DNA of 46,247 nucleotides, taken from positions 1 to 46,247 of the forward strand of contig CAMMYS010000010.1 of NCBI GenBank assembly GCA_946528555.1, read 5' to 3'. This DNA is from an uncultured Mycoplasmatota bacterium (lineage in GTDB: Bacteria > Bacillota_I > Bacilli_A > RF39 > UBA660). How positions within the stretch are numbered: the stretch's first letter is position 1; each line of letters opens with the position of its first letter. Below the pieces are notes generated by a model. It did not search any database, had not been told where the DNA came from, and was given only the letters and a program-made list of their open reading frames with translations. A program made the position numbers and the translations under genes. Positions 15,893-24,446 of the stretch are shown one piece after another.

Positions 15893-16611
15893 AATATTAA
15901 TTTTGCACTTTCAATATAATCTTCATCTATGTCTTCTATATATTCACCAACATCTAAGAATGAATATGGTTTATTAAGCACATATTTATATAAAGTTACC
16001 AATTTTTTAGGACTATAATTAAATAGTTCTTTTCTTTTAGAAGAAATATTATCAATAGTTTGATCAAGATGGTCTTCAAATAATAAAGCTAGTGATAACC
16101 TAGTAAGCAAATAATCAGCAAATCTCAAATAAGCATTATATGTTTCATAATCTTTATCACATATTCTATCTGGCTTAAAAATACCAGAATCCATATCAAT
16201 AAGTTTAATATCACCATTATTATATAAAATGTTATATGGATGAATATCATAATATGCAAATTCTTGTCTTTCTAAATCATCAATTATTTTGCATATTTCA
16301 AGACAAATACGTTTTCTTTCATTAAATGGAAGTTTGCCTATAATAAAATCTTCTAATTCTTTATATTCTTTATAATTAATCATTGAATAACCAAGAAATC
16401 CTTTACTGTCATATATAACAGTTTCAGGTAAAACAGCATCACTATTATGTATTGTATCTAATCTACAAATAGTTTGTTCTCTTGATAAGAATTCTTTTTT
16501 AAGTAATTTAATAATTCTTTCATCATTTCTAAAAAGGGTACTTTCACTATTATGTCTATCAAAGTATTTATAATTTGCTAATGTTCTTTTTGTTAAAAAT
16601 TCTTTTTTCAT
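15883..16611 (-). CDS. Small protein-kinase-fold protein
   Basis: Read from the ATG at 16611; the SD is AAAGGGGGGGTG, containing a run of seven G. The 242-aa product has a catalytic-loop-like YYDIHPYNILYNNGDIKLID, in which D-x4-N matches the kinase catalytic loop and the IDMDSG that follows takes the place of DFG. The N-lobe has a candidate Lys in RIIKLLKK. The fold is that of eukaryotic-like kinases, choline kinases or aminoglycoside phosphotransferases, but I cannot assign a substrate. It has no membrane segment. It is monocistronic, with a strong consensus promoter divergent from the cyclophilin gene. Confidence 0.65.
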   Translation of the reverse strand: MKKEFLTKRTLANYKYFDRHNSESTLFRNDERIIKLLKKEFLSREQTICRLDTIHNSDAVLPETVIYDSKGFLGYSMINYKEYKELEDFIIGKLPFNERKRICLEICKIIDDLERQEFAYYDIHPYNILYNNGDIKLIDMDSGIFKPDRICDKDYETYNAYLRFADYLLTRLSLALLFEDHLDQTIDNISSKRKELFNYSPKKLVTLYKYVLNKPYSFLDVGEYIEDIDEDYIESAKLILKK

Positions 16612-16638
16612 AATGCACCCCCCCTTTAATTCTTGCAT

Positions 16639-16667
16639 ATTATAACAAACCAATATAATTAAGTCAA
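16639..16667 (-). promoter_or_regulatory. Strong sigma-A promoter of kinase-like gene
   Basis: On the minus strand: TTGACT, 17-bp spacer, TATAAT, with TG one base before the -10. This is among the best consensus promoters in the window. Confidence 0.85.
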
Positions 16668-16669
16668 TC

Positions 16670-16698
16670 TTTAAAAAATTATAGTTTTGTAGTATAAT
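16670..16698 (+). promoter_or_regulatory. Promoter of cyclophilin-folD-ttcA-like unit
   Basis: TTTAAA, 17 bp, TATAAT. It is divergent from the kinase-like promoter, with -35 elements nearly touching, so a regulator here could affect both. Confidence 0.6.
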
Positions 16699-16722
16699 CT
16701 AGTTATGAAAGGGAGTGTCATT

Positions 16723-17415
16723 ATGAATAAAATTATAAAAGGATTAGTATTATGTAGTTTAGTATTACTATTATTTGGATGCAAGAAAAAGAATGTAATG
16801 AACTATGCTATTGATGATTTAGGAAATGGAACAGTTGTTTATGAAATAGAAGGTAACACATATGTTGAAACAAATGAAACAACTAATTTAGTTAAAATAG
16901 ATGTACCAAGTTATGGAATTATGATAGCAGAATTATATCCTGAAATTGCTCCAATAACAGTAGAAAACTTTAAAAAATTAGTTAATGAGAAATTTTACGA
17001 TCATATGATTTTTCATAGAGTTATTAAAGATTTTATGATTCAAACAGGAGATCCAACTGGTACTGGTACTGGTGGAAGTGCTGTTACTATTAAAGGAGAA
17101 TTCTCTGAAAATGGTGTAACAAATGATTTATCACATGAAAGAGGAGTTTTATCAATGGCTAGACCTGGAGCTGTAGTTGAAACTGATGAAACATTAAATG
17201 GTGCTACTAGTCAATTCTTTATTGTTCATAAAGATAGTAAACATTTAGATGGAAAATATGCTGCTTTTGGTAGAGTAATTCATGGAATGGATGTTGTTGA
17301 TAAAGTTGCAGAAACAGCTACTGATTCAAATGATAAACCATTAATAAATCAAAATATTGAAACTGTTAGATTTGTTAAAACATATGTTTATGCAACTGGA
17401 AATGAAGGTGAATAA
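16723..17415 (+). CDS. Lipoprotein peptidyl-prolyl isomerase (cyclophilin)
   Basis: The ATG at 16723 has GGGAGTG at 16711-16717. The 230-aa product carries a lipoprotein signal ending LFGC, a short linker, then a bacterial cyclophilin domain: FHRVIKDFMIQTGDPTGTGTGG (active-site Arg in FHRV), GVLSMAR, SQFFIVHKD and FGRVIHGMDVVDK. It should catalyse proline isomerisation in secreted proteins at the outer face of the membrane. The C-terminal tail past the barrel is short. folD starts on the base after its stop. Confidence 0.92.
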   Translation: MNKIIKGLVLCSLVLLLFGCKKKNVMNYAIDDLGNGTVVYEIEGNTYVETNETTNLVKIDVPSYGIMIAELYPEIAPITVENFKKLVNEKFYDHMIFHRVIKDFMIQTGDPTGTGTGGSAVTIKGEFSENGVTNDLSHERGVLSMARPGAVVETDETLNGATSQFFIVHKDSKHLDGKYAAFGRVIHGMDVVDKVAETATDSNDKPLINQNIETVRFVKTYVYATGNEGE

Positions 17416-18258
17416 ATGAAGATACTTGATGGTAAAAACCTTAGTGCTGTAATTAAAGATGAGGTTTTAGCTGGAGCATCTTCTTATAAAAAAACTCCAA
17501 TTTTAGCAGTTATACAAATTGGACATAATAGTGCTAGTGATATATATGTTAATAATAAAAAGAAAGCATGTGAATATGTAGGAATTAGTTTTCTACATAT
17601 TTCTTATGAAGAAGATGTTAGCGAAGAAAAAATAATTAAAAAGATTAAAAGTTTAAATAAAGATGATACTATCAATGGAATAATGTTACAACTTCCAATA
17701 CCAGAGAAGTTTAATGAAGAAAGAATATTAAATACAATTAGTCCTGAGAAAGATGTAGATGGTTTGGGACATGTTGCTCAAAGTAAATTATTTGCTGGTA
17801 ATCCTACATTTATACCATGTACTACCAAAGGAATAATGGCTATATTTGATTATTATAAAATTAATCTCGAAGGTAAAAATGTATGTATTATTGGAAGAAG
17901 TAATTTAGTTGGTAAACCAACAATGATTGAATGTTTAAATAGAAATGCAACTTGTACTATATGTCACACTAAAACAAAGAATTTAAGTGATTATACTAAA
18001 GTTGCTGATATTTTAATAGTATGTACAGGGCATAAATATTTAATTGATAAGACTATGATAAAGAAGGATGCTGTTATTATAGATGTTGGTATTACTAGAG
18101 AAGATGGTCATATATATGGAGATGTTAATCCTGATGTAGATGATGTATGTTCTTATAAAACACCAGTTCCTGGTGGAGTAGGACCAATGACAGTAGCAAT
18201 GTTATTAAAGAACACTCTTATTGCCTACAAAAGACAAAATGGTATAAAAGATGAATAA
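17416..18258 (+). CDS. folD: Bifunctional methylene-THF dehydrogenase/cyclohydrolase
   Basis: 280 aa, the full FolD length. It interconverts 5,10-methylene-THF and 10-formyl-THF with NADP. Motifs seen are YVNNKKKAC (catalytic Lys in Y-x3-K, Y44/K48), LQLPIP, PEKDVDGLG, IGRSNLVGKP (Rossmann nucleotide site) and PVPGGVGPMTVAMLL. The ATG directly follows the cyclophilin stop and uses a GGTGA in the end of that gene. It overlaps the next gene by 8 bases. Confidence 0.96.
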   Translation: MKILDGKNLSAVIKDEVLAGASSYKKTPILAVIQIGHNSASDIYVNNKKKACEYVGISFLHISYEEDVSEEKIIKKIKSLNKDDTINGIMLQLPIPEKFNEERILNTISPEKDVDGLGHVAQSKLFAGNPTFIPCTTKGIMAIFDYYKINLEGKNVCIIGRSNLVGKPTMIECLNRNATCTICHTKTKNLSDYTKVADILIVCTGHKYLIDKTMIKKDAVIIDVGITREDGHIYGDVNPDVDDVCSYKTPVPGGVGPMTVAMLLKNTLIAYKRQNGIKDE

Positions 18259-19066
18259 TGAAGTAATAGAACATAGTATTATAAAAACATATAGAAAAGA
18301 AATATGGGCTAGATTTGTTAAAGGAGTTAAAGAGTTTAACTTAATCGAAGAGGGAGACAAAATAGCTGTATGCATTAGTGGTGGAAAAGATAGTTTTTTA
18401 CTAGCAAAATGTATGCAAGAATTTAAAAGACATGGTAAAGTTAATTTTGATATAGTTTTTCTATGCATGAATCCTGGATATAATGAAAAGAATCTAGAAC
18501 TTATTAAATCTAATGCTAAATTAATGAATATAGATTTAAATATATTTGAGAGTAATATATTTGATATAGTATCTAAAGAAATAAAAAGTCCATGTTATTT
18601 ATGCGCTAGAATGAGAAGAGGTAATTTATATGCTGAAGCACAAAAACTTGGATGCAATAAAATAGCTCTTGGTCATCATTTTGATGATGTTATAGAAACA
18701 ATATTACTTAGTTTATTATATGCTAGTGAATATAAAACTATGATGCCTAAATTACATAGTGATAATTTTGAGGGTATGAGTCTTATAAGACCAATGTATT
18801 TTATTAGAGAACATGATATATTAAGATGGGTTAATGGGAATAAATTAACTTTCTTAAATTGTGCATGTAAGTTTACTGAAAGAAGTGAATATGAAAATAA
18901 CTCTAAGAGAAAAGAAATAAAAGAGTTAATTAAAGAATTAAAAAAAGTTAACCCAGCAGTAGATTATAATATTTTTAAGTCTACATTTGATGTTAACTTG
19001 AATACTATATTAGGTTATCATAAAGATAATGAAGAACATTCATTTTTAGATGATTATGACAAATAA
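18251..19066 (+). CDS. TtcA-family tRNA thiolation enzyme
   Basis: 271 aa. The PP-loop SGGKDS (43-48) binds ATP. Cys at C115/C118 (PCYLCARMRRG) and C204 (NCACKF) match the iron-sulfur ligands of TtcA. LGHHFDDVIET is another family motif. TtcA makes 2-thiocytidine at tRNA position 32; short Bacillota members are less well studied and could thiolate another site. The ATG lies 8 bases inside folD, so translation is coupled. A bidirectional terminator follows. Confidence 0.8.
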   Translation: MNNEVIEHSIIKTYRKEIWARFVKGVKEFNLIEEGDKIAVCISGGKDSFLLAKCMQEFKRHGKVNFDIVFLCMNPGYNEKNLELIKSNAKLMNIDLNIFESNIFDIVSKEIKSPCYLCARMRRGNLYAEAQKLGCNKIALGHHFDDVIETILLSLLYASEYKTMMPKLHSDNFEGMSLIRPMYFIREHDILRWVNGNKLTFLNCACKFTERSEYENNSKRKEIKELIKELKKVNPAVDYNIFKSTFDVNLNTILGYHKDNEEHSFLDDYDK

Positions 19067-19095
19067 AAAGCTTACTAAATGTAAGCTTTTATTTT
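19066..19095. terminator. Bidirectional terminator
   Basis: 10-bp stem AAAAGCTTAC/GTAAGCTTTT with 5-base loop, between convergent ttcA-like and rpsD genes. Confidence 0.88.
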
Positions 19096-19097
19096 TA

Positions 19098-19697
19098 TTA
19101 TCTGTTGTAGTATTCAACGATTAATGATTCATTAATTTCAGAATTTAATTCTTCACGTTCTGGATATCTTACGTAAGTACCAGTTTTCTTAGCTTTATCA
19201 ACATTTACATAAGCAGGAATATTAATATCCATATTTACGCATTCATTGATAACTGGATGATCTAAAGAACCTTCTTTAACAGAAATAACACTTCCAACTT
19301 TAACTCTAAATGATGGAATGTTAACTTTCTTACCATCTACTAAGATATGTCCGTGATTAACAATTTGTCTAGCAGCTTTTCTAGTTTTAGCAAATCCCAT
19401 ACGATAAACTAAGTTATCAAGTCTACTTTCTAATAAAATTAATAAGTTAAGACCATGGATTCCTTGCATTTTACCAGCAGCTTCAAATGTTTTTCTGAAT
19501 TGTTTTTCACTAAGTCCATATAAAAATCTAACTTTTTGTTTTTCTTGTAATTGAACTCCGTATTCAGATAATTTCTTTCTACTAGTTCCATGAATTCCAG
19601 GAGCAGTAGGTTTCTTTCTTAATTCTTTTCCAGTTTCAAGAACAGAAAAATTATATCTTCTAGATTTTTTGAAAACAGAACCTGTATATCTTGACAT
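19098..19697 (-). CDS. rpsD: 30S ribosomal protein S4
   Basis: 199 aa, the normal S4 length. It reads [26 protein letters not shown], has the S4 RNA-binding domain around [35 protein letters not shown], and ends with an acidic segment. S4 nucleates 30S assembly by binding 16S rRNA. The N-terminal zinc Cys motif of some S4 proteins is absent. AGGAGG precedes the ATG. It is monocistronic, as in Bacillus, with a structured leader that suggests autoregulation. Confidence 0.97.
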   Translation of the reverse strand: MSRYTGSVFKKSRRYNFSVLETGKELRKKPTAPGIHGTSRKKLSEYGVQLQEKQKVRFLYGLSEKQFRKTFEAAGKMQGIHGLNLLILLESRLDNLVYRMGFAKTRKAARQIVNHGHILVDGKKVNIPSFRVKVGSVISVKEGSLDHPVINECVNMDINIPAYVNVDKAKKTGTYVRYPEREELNSEINESLIVEYYNR

Positions 19698-19820
19698 GTA
19701 TTTGTTCCTCCTTTACAAAATATTTTTGTACTCTCGGCCACCAATCTAATTATAGGGAGTTTCTATTTATAATTTTCATCTTGGCAGAGATTACTAATTA
19801 TTTTCAAGAAACACATTATA
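19698..19820 (-). promoter_or_regulatory. rpsD promoter and structured S4-type leader
   Basis: On the minus strand a TATAAT (19815-19820) gives a start near 19808 and an untranslated leader of about 110 nt. The leader folds into an outer helix pairing the TGGCAGAG block (19782-19789) with 19731-19740, an inner AATTATA/TATAATT helix (19748-19754 with 19768-19774), and a 7-bp hairpin TACAAAA/TTTTGTA (19714-19730) next to the SD. Bacillota rpsD leaders are known S4 binding sites; assignment here is from structure and position. Confidence 0.6.
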
Positions 19821-19891
19821 ACTCAATATAGCACTGCCACTTAAATACAAGGTAAATTATAATATAAAAAATCTAAAAAATCAACAAATAA

Positions 19892-19921
19892 TTGCTATAT
19901 TTTAAGGATTTATGCTATAAT
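19892..19921 (+). promoter_or_regulatory. Promoter upstream of the murB unit
   Basis: TTGCTA, 18 bp, TATAAT with TG one base upstream. Confidence 0.6.
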
Positions 19922-19943
19922 CAAATCATTGGAGATGAGAAAA

Positions 19944-20483
19944 TTGGCTAAAAATAATATGAAACTAAAATATAAGGCTCAAAAAAGAGAAAGAAATAAA
20001 AAACAAGATGTAACTTTTAAGGATCAAGCATTTGGTGTTGTTAAGACAGTAGTGGGTATTGCTGTATTCTTAGGAGTTTGTTATTTATGTATTCTTGGAA
20101 TGGAAAAATTAGGTTTATTTGAAAAAGGATATACAAAGCCTGAAAAAGAATCTGCTACTATAGATACAAATTATATAGCAATTGGAACTGTATTTAATAG
20201 AGCAGATAGAGAATACTATGTATTATTTGATAATTATCAAGATTCATATAAAACAGATAGTTATATTAATACATTAATTAATGGAAAAGATAAATGGAAA
20301 GTTTATAGAGTAGATATGGGACAAAATGAAAATAAGAAGTTCATTAGTGAAGAAGAAAATCCTAAAGCTACTAATCCAAGTGAATTAAAAATAAAAGATA
20401 TTACATTAATAAAATTCTTTAAAGGAAAAATAGATCAATACATTAGTGGTAGTGAAGCTATTGAAGAGTATCTAAGTAAATAA
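19944..20483 (+). CDS. Membrane-anchored thioredoxin-like protein lacking the Cys pair
   Basis: A TTG at 19944 is preferred because GGAGATGAG (19931-19939) is well spaced; an ATG at 19959 is the alternative. The 179-aa product has a Lys/Arg-rich cytoplasmic N-terminus, one membrane helix (about 33-52) and an external domain. That domain reads like a degenerate thioredoxin fold: a strand (YYVLFDNYQD), a Lys-Trp-Lys-Val-Tyr-Arg-Val-Asp strand, and a cis-Pro-less TLIKFFKGKIDQYISG ending. No CxxC is present. It overlaps the murB start by one base (TAATG). The fold assignment is tentative. Confidence 0.55.
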   Translation: MAKNNMKLKYKAQKRERNKKQDVTFKDQAFGVVKTVVGIAVFLGVCYLCILGMEKLGLFEKGYTKPEKESATIDTNYIAIGTVFNRADREYYVLFDNYQDSYKTDSYINTLINGKDKWKVYRVDMGQNENKKFISEEENPKATNPSELKIKDITLIKFFKGKIDQYISGSEAIEEYLSK

Positions 20484-21361
20484 TGATAAGTGAATTAAAT
20501 AAAATTTGTAAAACAATAGAAAATGCTGATTTAACTAAATATAATACTTATAGGTTAAATAGTTTTTGTGATGTATTAGTATTTGTTAAAAGCATTGATG
20601 AATTAAAAAGTGTATTAAAAATTATTAAAAAATATAAATCTAAATATTTTGTTATAGGTAATGGTTCAAATATTATAATACCTGAACATTATAATGGAGT
20701 TATTATAAAACTTGAACTTAAAGATTATAAAATTGAAGATGATATTGTTGAAGTTGAAAGTGGATGTATGATTAATAAACTTTCAAATGAACTTGTAAGT
20801 ATGGGATATGGTGGCCTTGATTTTGCTTGTGGTATTCCTGGTACTATAGGTGGAAGTATTTATGGAAATACAGGTGCTTATGGTTCATCAATATCTGAAG
20901 TATTAATTAGTGTTAAAGTATTAGATGGTGATAAGATTATTGAACTTTCTAATGAAGAATTAGAGTTTGGATATAGAACATCTATGTTTAAAACAACTAA
21001 AAAGAGATATATTATTTTATCTGCAAAGTTTAGAATAACTAAAGCTAATAAAGATGAGTTATTAGCAGTATGCAAAGAAAGAGCAGAAAAAAGAGCAGCA
21101 TCTCAAGACTTATCTCATCCATCATGTGGAAGTGTATTTAGAAATCCTGAAGCTGCACCAGCTGGTAAATTAATTGATGATGCAGGTCTTAAAGGATATA
21201 CAATTGGTGGGGCAAGCGTTAGTTATAAACATGCTAATTTTATTATTAATTCTAATAATGCTACATATACTGATATTATTAAATTAATTAAATATATTAA
21301 AAAGCAAATTAAAAAGATCTATGATATAGATCTTGTAATTGAACAACAAATAATAAAATAA
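20483..21361 (+). CDS. murB: UDP-N-acetylenolpyruvoylglucosamine reductase
   Basis: 292 aa. It catalyses the NADPH-dependent second step of UDP-MurNAc synthesis, so the cell makes peptidoglycan. FAD-binding motifs are IGNGSNIII and CGIPGTIGGSIYGNTGAYG. EFGYRTSMFK and SHPSCGSVFRNP carry the substrate Tyr/Arg and the catalytic Ser (S217). The C-terminal Glu region (DLVIEQQ) is present. Length fits the Bacillota form. The start is fixed by overlap with the previous gene, and a terminator follows. Confidence 0.96.
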   Translation: MISELNKICKTIENADLTKYNTYRLNSFCDVLVFVKSIDELKSVLKIIKKYKSKYFVIGNGSNIIIPEHYNGVIIKLELKDYKIEDDIVEVESGCMINKLSNELVSMGYGGLDFACGIPGTIGGSIYGNTGAYGSSISEVLISVKVLDGDKIIELSNEELEFGYRTSMFKTTKKRYIILSAKFRITKANKDELLAVCKERAEKRAASQDLSHPSCGSVFRNPEAAPAGKLIDDAGLKGYTIGGASVSYKHANFIINSNNATYTDIIKLIKYIKKQIKKIYDIDLVIEQQIIK

Positions 21362-21388
21362 AAAGCACTATAAAGAGTGCTTTTTTAG
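21361..21388 (+). terminator. murB terminator
   Basis: AAAAAGCACT/AGTGCTTTTTT stem with 6-base loop. Confidence 0.88.
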
Positions 21389-21392
21389 TATA

Positions 21393-21414
21393 AAAAAATC
21401 AGTTAAACTGATTA
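21393..21414 (-). terminator. rpmB terminator overlapping its coding end
   Basis: On the minus strand AATCAG/CTGATT with a 5-base loop, followed by a T-run. The last codons and the TGA stop of rpmB are in the stem. Confidence 0.7.
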
Positions 21415-21579
21415 ATTACTTTTTTTACTTGCTCTAATTTCTTTTGCTGATAATCTAACTTTTTTACCATCAACAACAACAGTTTGTAAATTTAATTTTT
21501 GAGTTTTCTTAGTAGCCTTTTCTGAAAATGGTCTATTTTGAGCACTCATATTACTTCTTTTTGATACATTTTTTGCCAT
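21400..21579 (-). CDS. rpmB: 50S ribosomal protein L28
   Basis: ATG at 21579 with GAGGAGG on the minus strand, ending in TGA at 21402-21400, 59 aa. The sequence MAKNVSKRSNMSAQNRPFSE, then TQKLNLQTVVVDGKKVRLSAKEIRASKK, follows the L28 pattern: basic N-terminus, NLQ-x-V/I core, and V-x-(V/L)-SA(R/K)-x-(L/I)(K/R). There are no zinc Cys. The gene is monocistronic and convergent with murB. The last residues VINQFN are encoded in the terminator hairpin and may be poorly conserved. Confidence 0.85.
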
Positions 21580-21646
21580 TTTTAATGCCTCCTCTTTTTA
21601 AACCAAGTATAATTTAACATAATTTTTTGATTAAGTAAAGTAAAAA

Positions 21647-21675
21647 TTGACTTTTTTGCCTGTTTTTAGTATAAT
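21647..21675 (+). promoter_or_regulatory. Strong sigma-A promoter
   Basis: TTGACT, 17 bp, TATAAT. An apparent in-frame ATG-like extension of the next gene would start here but is promoter, not coding. Confidence 0.85.
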
Positions 21676-21703
21676 ATGGCCAAAGTTAAGGGGGATGTTT
21701 CGT

Positions 21704-22600
21704 ATGGGAAAAGAATTAAAAAGATATTATTTAACTTCTTATCATGGAACAAAAACTACTACTGTATGTACTAATTATGAATATGAAAAATTATTAGTTA
21801 ATATTAATAAGTACAATAAGAGAAAAAAATCTAAGTATTTTTATGGAAATATTACTAAAGAAGTAATTCCAGATGGATTTTTAGTAACAGCACATCTTTA
21901 TACTAAATTAACAGGTGCTTCTACTATTAGTGACTTATTAAGATATACTAGTCAATATGAGAAAGAAGAACTACAAACTTTATTTGAAAGTGAAGCTGAA
22001 ATGCAAGAAGGTTATTTACCAGATATTAACATTGCATATTTAGAAAATAAAGATAAAGGTGCTAAAGAAAGAATACATTATGATAGACGTATTAAATATT
22101 TACCAGTTTTATATAAATCAGATAGAAAATTCTTATCAAAAGAATATATTTTAAAATGCTTAGAATATCATGTTTATAATAAAGATTTTGATATTTTAAA
22201 AGGTTTAGCAAATGAACTTTGTTTTGATAAGAAATCTGAGGAAGAATTAGAAAGTGTTTATATTAATATTGATTTATGTCAAAATCAAAATGGTTCATTA
22301 GATACATTATATTATTCATGTAAAAATTTAATTGAAAAATATATTTCTGAAAAAGAAAAAGATGGTACTGGAAAGAGAGACGAATCTGCTGAAATAGTAG
22401 GTAGTGTTAGAAGATTATTTGATGTAGGAATGTACTTCAAATATTGTATGAGTATGTCTAAAAAACACTCACCACTTTGTTATAATGAAGGACCAACTGA
22501 AGAAAAGAAAGAAGAACTAAAGAGAATACAAGAAGAAGAGAGAGTTTTACAACTTCTTAGAGAAGGAAAAAATCCTTATGAACAAATGTCTTTGTTTTAG
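21704..22600 (+). CDS. Unknown soluble protein ending in a beta-clamp-binding motif
   Basis: The ATG at 21704 is chosen with the G-rich SD AGGGGGATG; a start at 21695 is possible but abuts it. The 298-aa product is charged, has no signal or membrane helix, and reads as mixed alpha/beta in the first 130 residues and helical afterwards. The C-terminus is a Glu/Arg coiled coil (EEKKEELKRIQEEERVLQLL) and then NPYEQMSLF. QMSLF at the extreme end matches the QL(S/D)LF motif that docks DNA-replication and repair proteins on the sliding clamp. I do not recognise the rest. It has a strong promoter and is monocistronic. Confidence 0.7.
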   Translation: MGKELKRYYLTSYHGTKTTTVCTNYEYEKLLVNINKYNKRKKSKYFYGNITKEVIPDGFLVTAHLYTKLTGASTISDLLRYTSQYEKEELQTLFESEAEMQEGYLPDINIAYLENKDKGAKERIHYDRRIKYLPVLYKSDRKFLSKEYILKCLEYHVYNKDFDILKGLANELCFDKKSEEELESVYINIDLCQNQNGSLDTLYYSCKNLIEKYISEKEKDGTGKRDESAEIVGSVRRLFDVGMYFKYCMSMSKKHSPLCYNEGPTEEKKEELKRIQEEERVLQLLREGKNPYEQMSLF

Positions 22601-22621
22601 TTTTTTTCTTTTCTTTTTTTC

Positions 22622-22650
22622 TTGTTTTTATATAGATAAAATGATAAAAT
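22622..22650 (+). promoter_or_regulatory. Promoter of surface-protein cluster
   Basis: TTGTTT, 17 bp, TAAAAT with TG one base upstream. The leader contains GGAGGG, 6 bases before the ATG at 22687. Confidence 0.55.
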
Positions 22651-22686
22651 AATAATAGAATTCAATAATATATTGGAGGGTTTGTT

Positions 22687-24444
22687 ATGGCAAATAATTA
22701 CGATGAATATGAATATGACGATGGAGATTACAATAATAAGAGTAGTAATGGCACTAATATTCTTAATAAAATAGGAATATTATTACTAATTATAATAGCG
22801 ATTATTATAATTGTAGTCTTAATAAATGGATGTAGTAAGAGAAATAATAACAATAATGGAGAAGTAGATCCAGGTCCAACTCCTGAAGTTGTTCTTGATT
22901 ATGATAGTGCTTTATTGCAAGCAGCTAAAAAATATTTTGAAAATAATAGAAATGAATATCCTACATCAATTGGTGATTGTGTACAAGTTACATTACAAGA
23001 ATTAATTACAAGAGGGTATATTGGAGCTGATGCATTAAAGAATTGTAATTCAATTGGAACTTATGTAAGAGTATGTAAGTTAGAAAATGGTACAATTCAA
23101 TATACTCCATGGTTCTCATGTAATGATAAACAATCTGAAACAGAATATGGAGATAGTGTAGAAGGAACATTAAATAATGTTTATGCTGATTCAACTTATG
23201 TAGACTTTATGTTCTTACCACAAGTACTTCAAAATGGTGGAGAACAATTAGGTAAAGTTGAAGAAATATGGAAAGATGATATTAGTTATGTTAATTATAA
23301 AACATTAGCTACTACAACATACTATAGATATAAAGATGAGTTATATAGATGGAATGTTACTAGTAAGTTATATTACACAACTTATGGCGAAAAAGCAGAT
23401 GCTAAAGATGTAAATGAATATTATACAAGTGCTCCAAATAGTAAATATAGTTATTCAGATAATAAAACAAATGAAGCATATAAGTGGTATACAACAACTA
23501 GTAAAAAAGAATACGCTCTTGCATCAAATGGCGCAAAAGCATTTAGTACATCTGCTATTGGTGATTATAACTTATATGAAGGTGGTGTATCAGTAACATA
23601 TTACAAATATAGAACTGTTACTGGTCAAAGAAATCCAACACATTATTATGCTTGTGCAACAAGTTCAACATCACCATACTTAGTATTCCAAACAACAACT
23701 TGTCCTTCAGCACATAATCCAGAATATAAAGTTCAAAGATTTGACTTCTATAGCTGTGCTGATCCAAACTCACAAAGTGATTCAATTTATGGTAATCAAG
23801 TTAAGAGTACAGATAAATGTTTAACATATAGTGCTTGGTCTGATCCAATTAAAGAAGATGTAGCAAGTGGAAGAACTTGTCCAGCTGGATCAACAAGTGA
23901 TACTTGTGTTAAAGTTACTAAAGTATTCTATAACTGGTATAAATTAGTTGATGGTGGAGATAGAACATATTATCCATCAGGAGCATCAAGTGCTTCAGGA
24001 GAAAGAGTATATTATACAAGTGCTCCAGTATCTGGTGCTATTAAAGATGTAGCAACTAAAGCAACTGCATATAAGTGGTATACTCAAACAACTACAACAA
24101 CAAGTAACTATACTGCTATTGCTCCAGGAGGATATATAGATGCAACTAAGACAGGAGATTCAAAATGGTCTGACTGGTCTAAGTGGTCTAAATCAAATCC
24201 AAAGACAACTGATGGAAGAAATAGACAAATCGAAAGTAAAGTTAAAATTAAATTACAAGAGATAAAAGGTACTACTTCAACTGATTGGAAAGACTTATCA
24301 ATGGAGTATGTAACTAAAGATCAATTAATTAATATATTTAAGAATAAAGGTTATAACGTATCAACATTAGATGATATAACTAATAATGGAGAGATTAGAT
24401 ATCAAACAAAGATGTTCGTAAGAAACAAGAAAGGAGTTAATTAA
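22687..24444 (+). CDS. Large anchored surface protein with pilin-like head and repeats
   Basis: 585 aa. An acidic Tyr/Asp/Asn-rich cytoplasmic N-terminus (1-28), a membrane helix (about 29-47) and an Asn/Pro linker lead to an external region. Residues about 75-155 (ALLQAAKKYFENNRNEYPTS, then VTLQELITRGYIG and a Cys pair) look like the C-terminal part of type IV pilin-like proteins, without the prepilin N-terminus. The rest is Tyr/Thr/Ser-rich and repetitive: YYTSAP...KDV...AYKWYT occurs twice (around 240-270 and 440-470), and WSDWSKWSKS plus YSAWSDP recall thrombospondin-type Trp motifs. Several Cys pairs suggest disulfides. No sortase motif. Function unknown; possibly adhesion (inference). 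Confidence 0.65.
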   Translation: MANNYDEYEYDDGDYNNKSSNGTNILNKIGILLLIIIAIIIIVVLINGCSKRNNNNNGEVDPGPTPEVVLDYDSALLQAAKKYFENNRNEYPTSIGDCVQVTLQELITRGYIGADALKNCNSIGTYVRVCKLENGTIQYTPWFSCNDKQSETEYGDSVEGTLNNVYADSTYVDFMFLPQVLQNGGEQLGKVEEIWKDDISYVNYKTLATTTYYRYKDELYRWNVTSKLYYTTYGEKADAKDVNEYYTSAPNSKYSYSDNKTNEAYKWYTTTSKKEYALASNGAKAFSTSAIGDYNLYEGGVSVTYYKYRTVTGQRNPTHYYACATSSTSPYLVFQTTTCPSAHNPEYKVQRFDFYSCADPNSQSDSIYGNQVKSTDKCLTYSAWSDPIKEDVASGRTCPAGSTSDTCVKVTKVFYNWYKLVDGGDRTYYPSGASSASGERVYYTSAPVSGAIKDVATKATAYKWYTQTTTTTSNYTAIAPGGYIDATKTGDSKWSDWSKWSKSNPKTTDGRNRQIESKVKIKLQEIKGTTSTDWKDLSMEYVTKDQLINIFKNKGYNVSTLDDITNNGEIRYQTKMFVRNKKGVN

Positions 24445-24446
24445 TC

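Noticed and set aside
21647..21703. N-terminal extension of the clamp-motif protein
   Set aside because: It overlaps the -35 and -10 of a near-consensus promoter.
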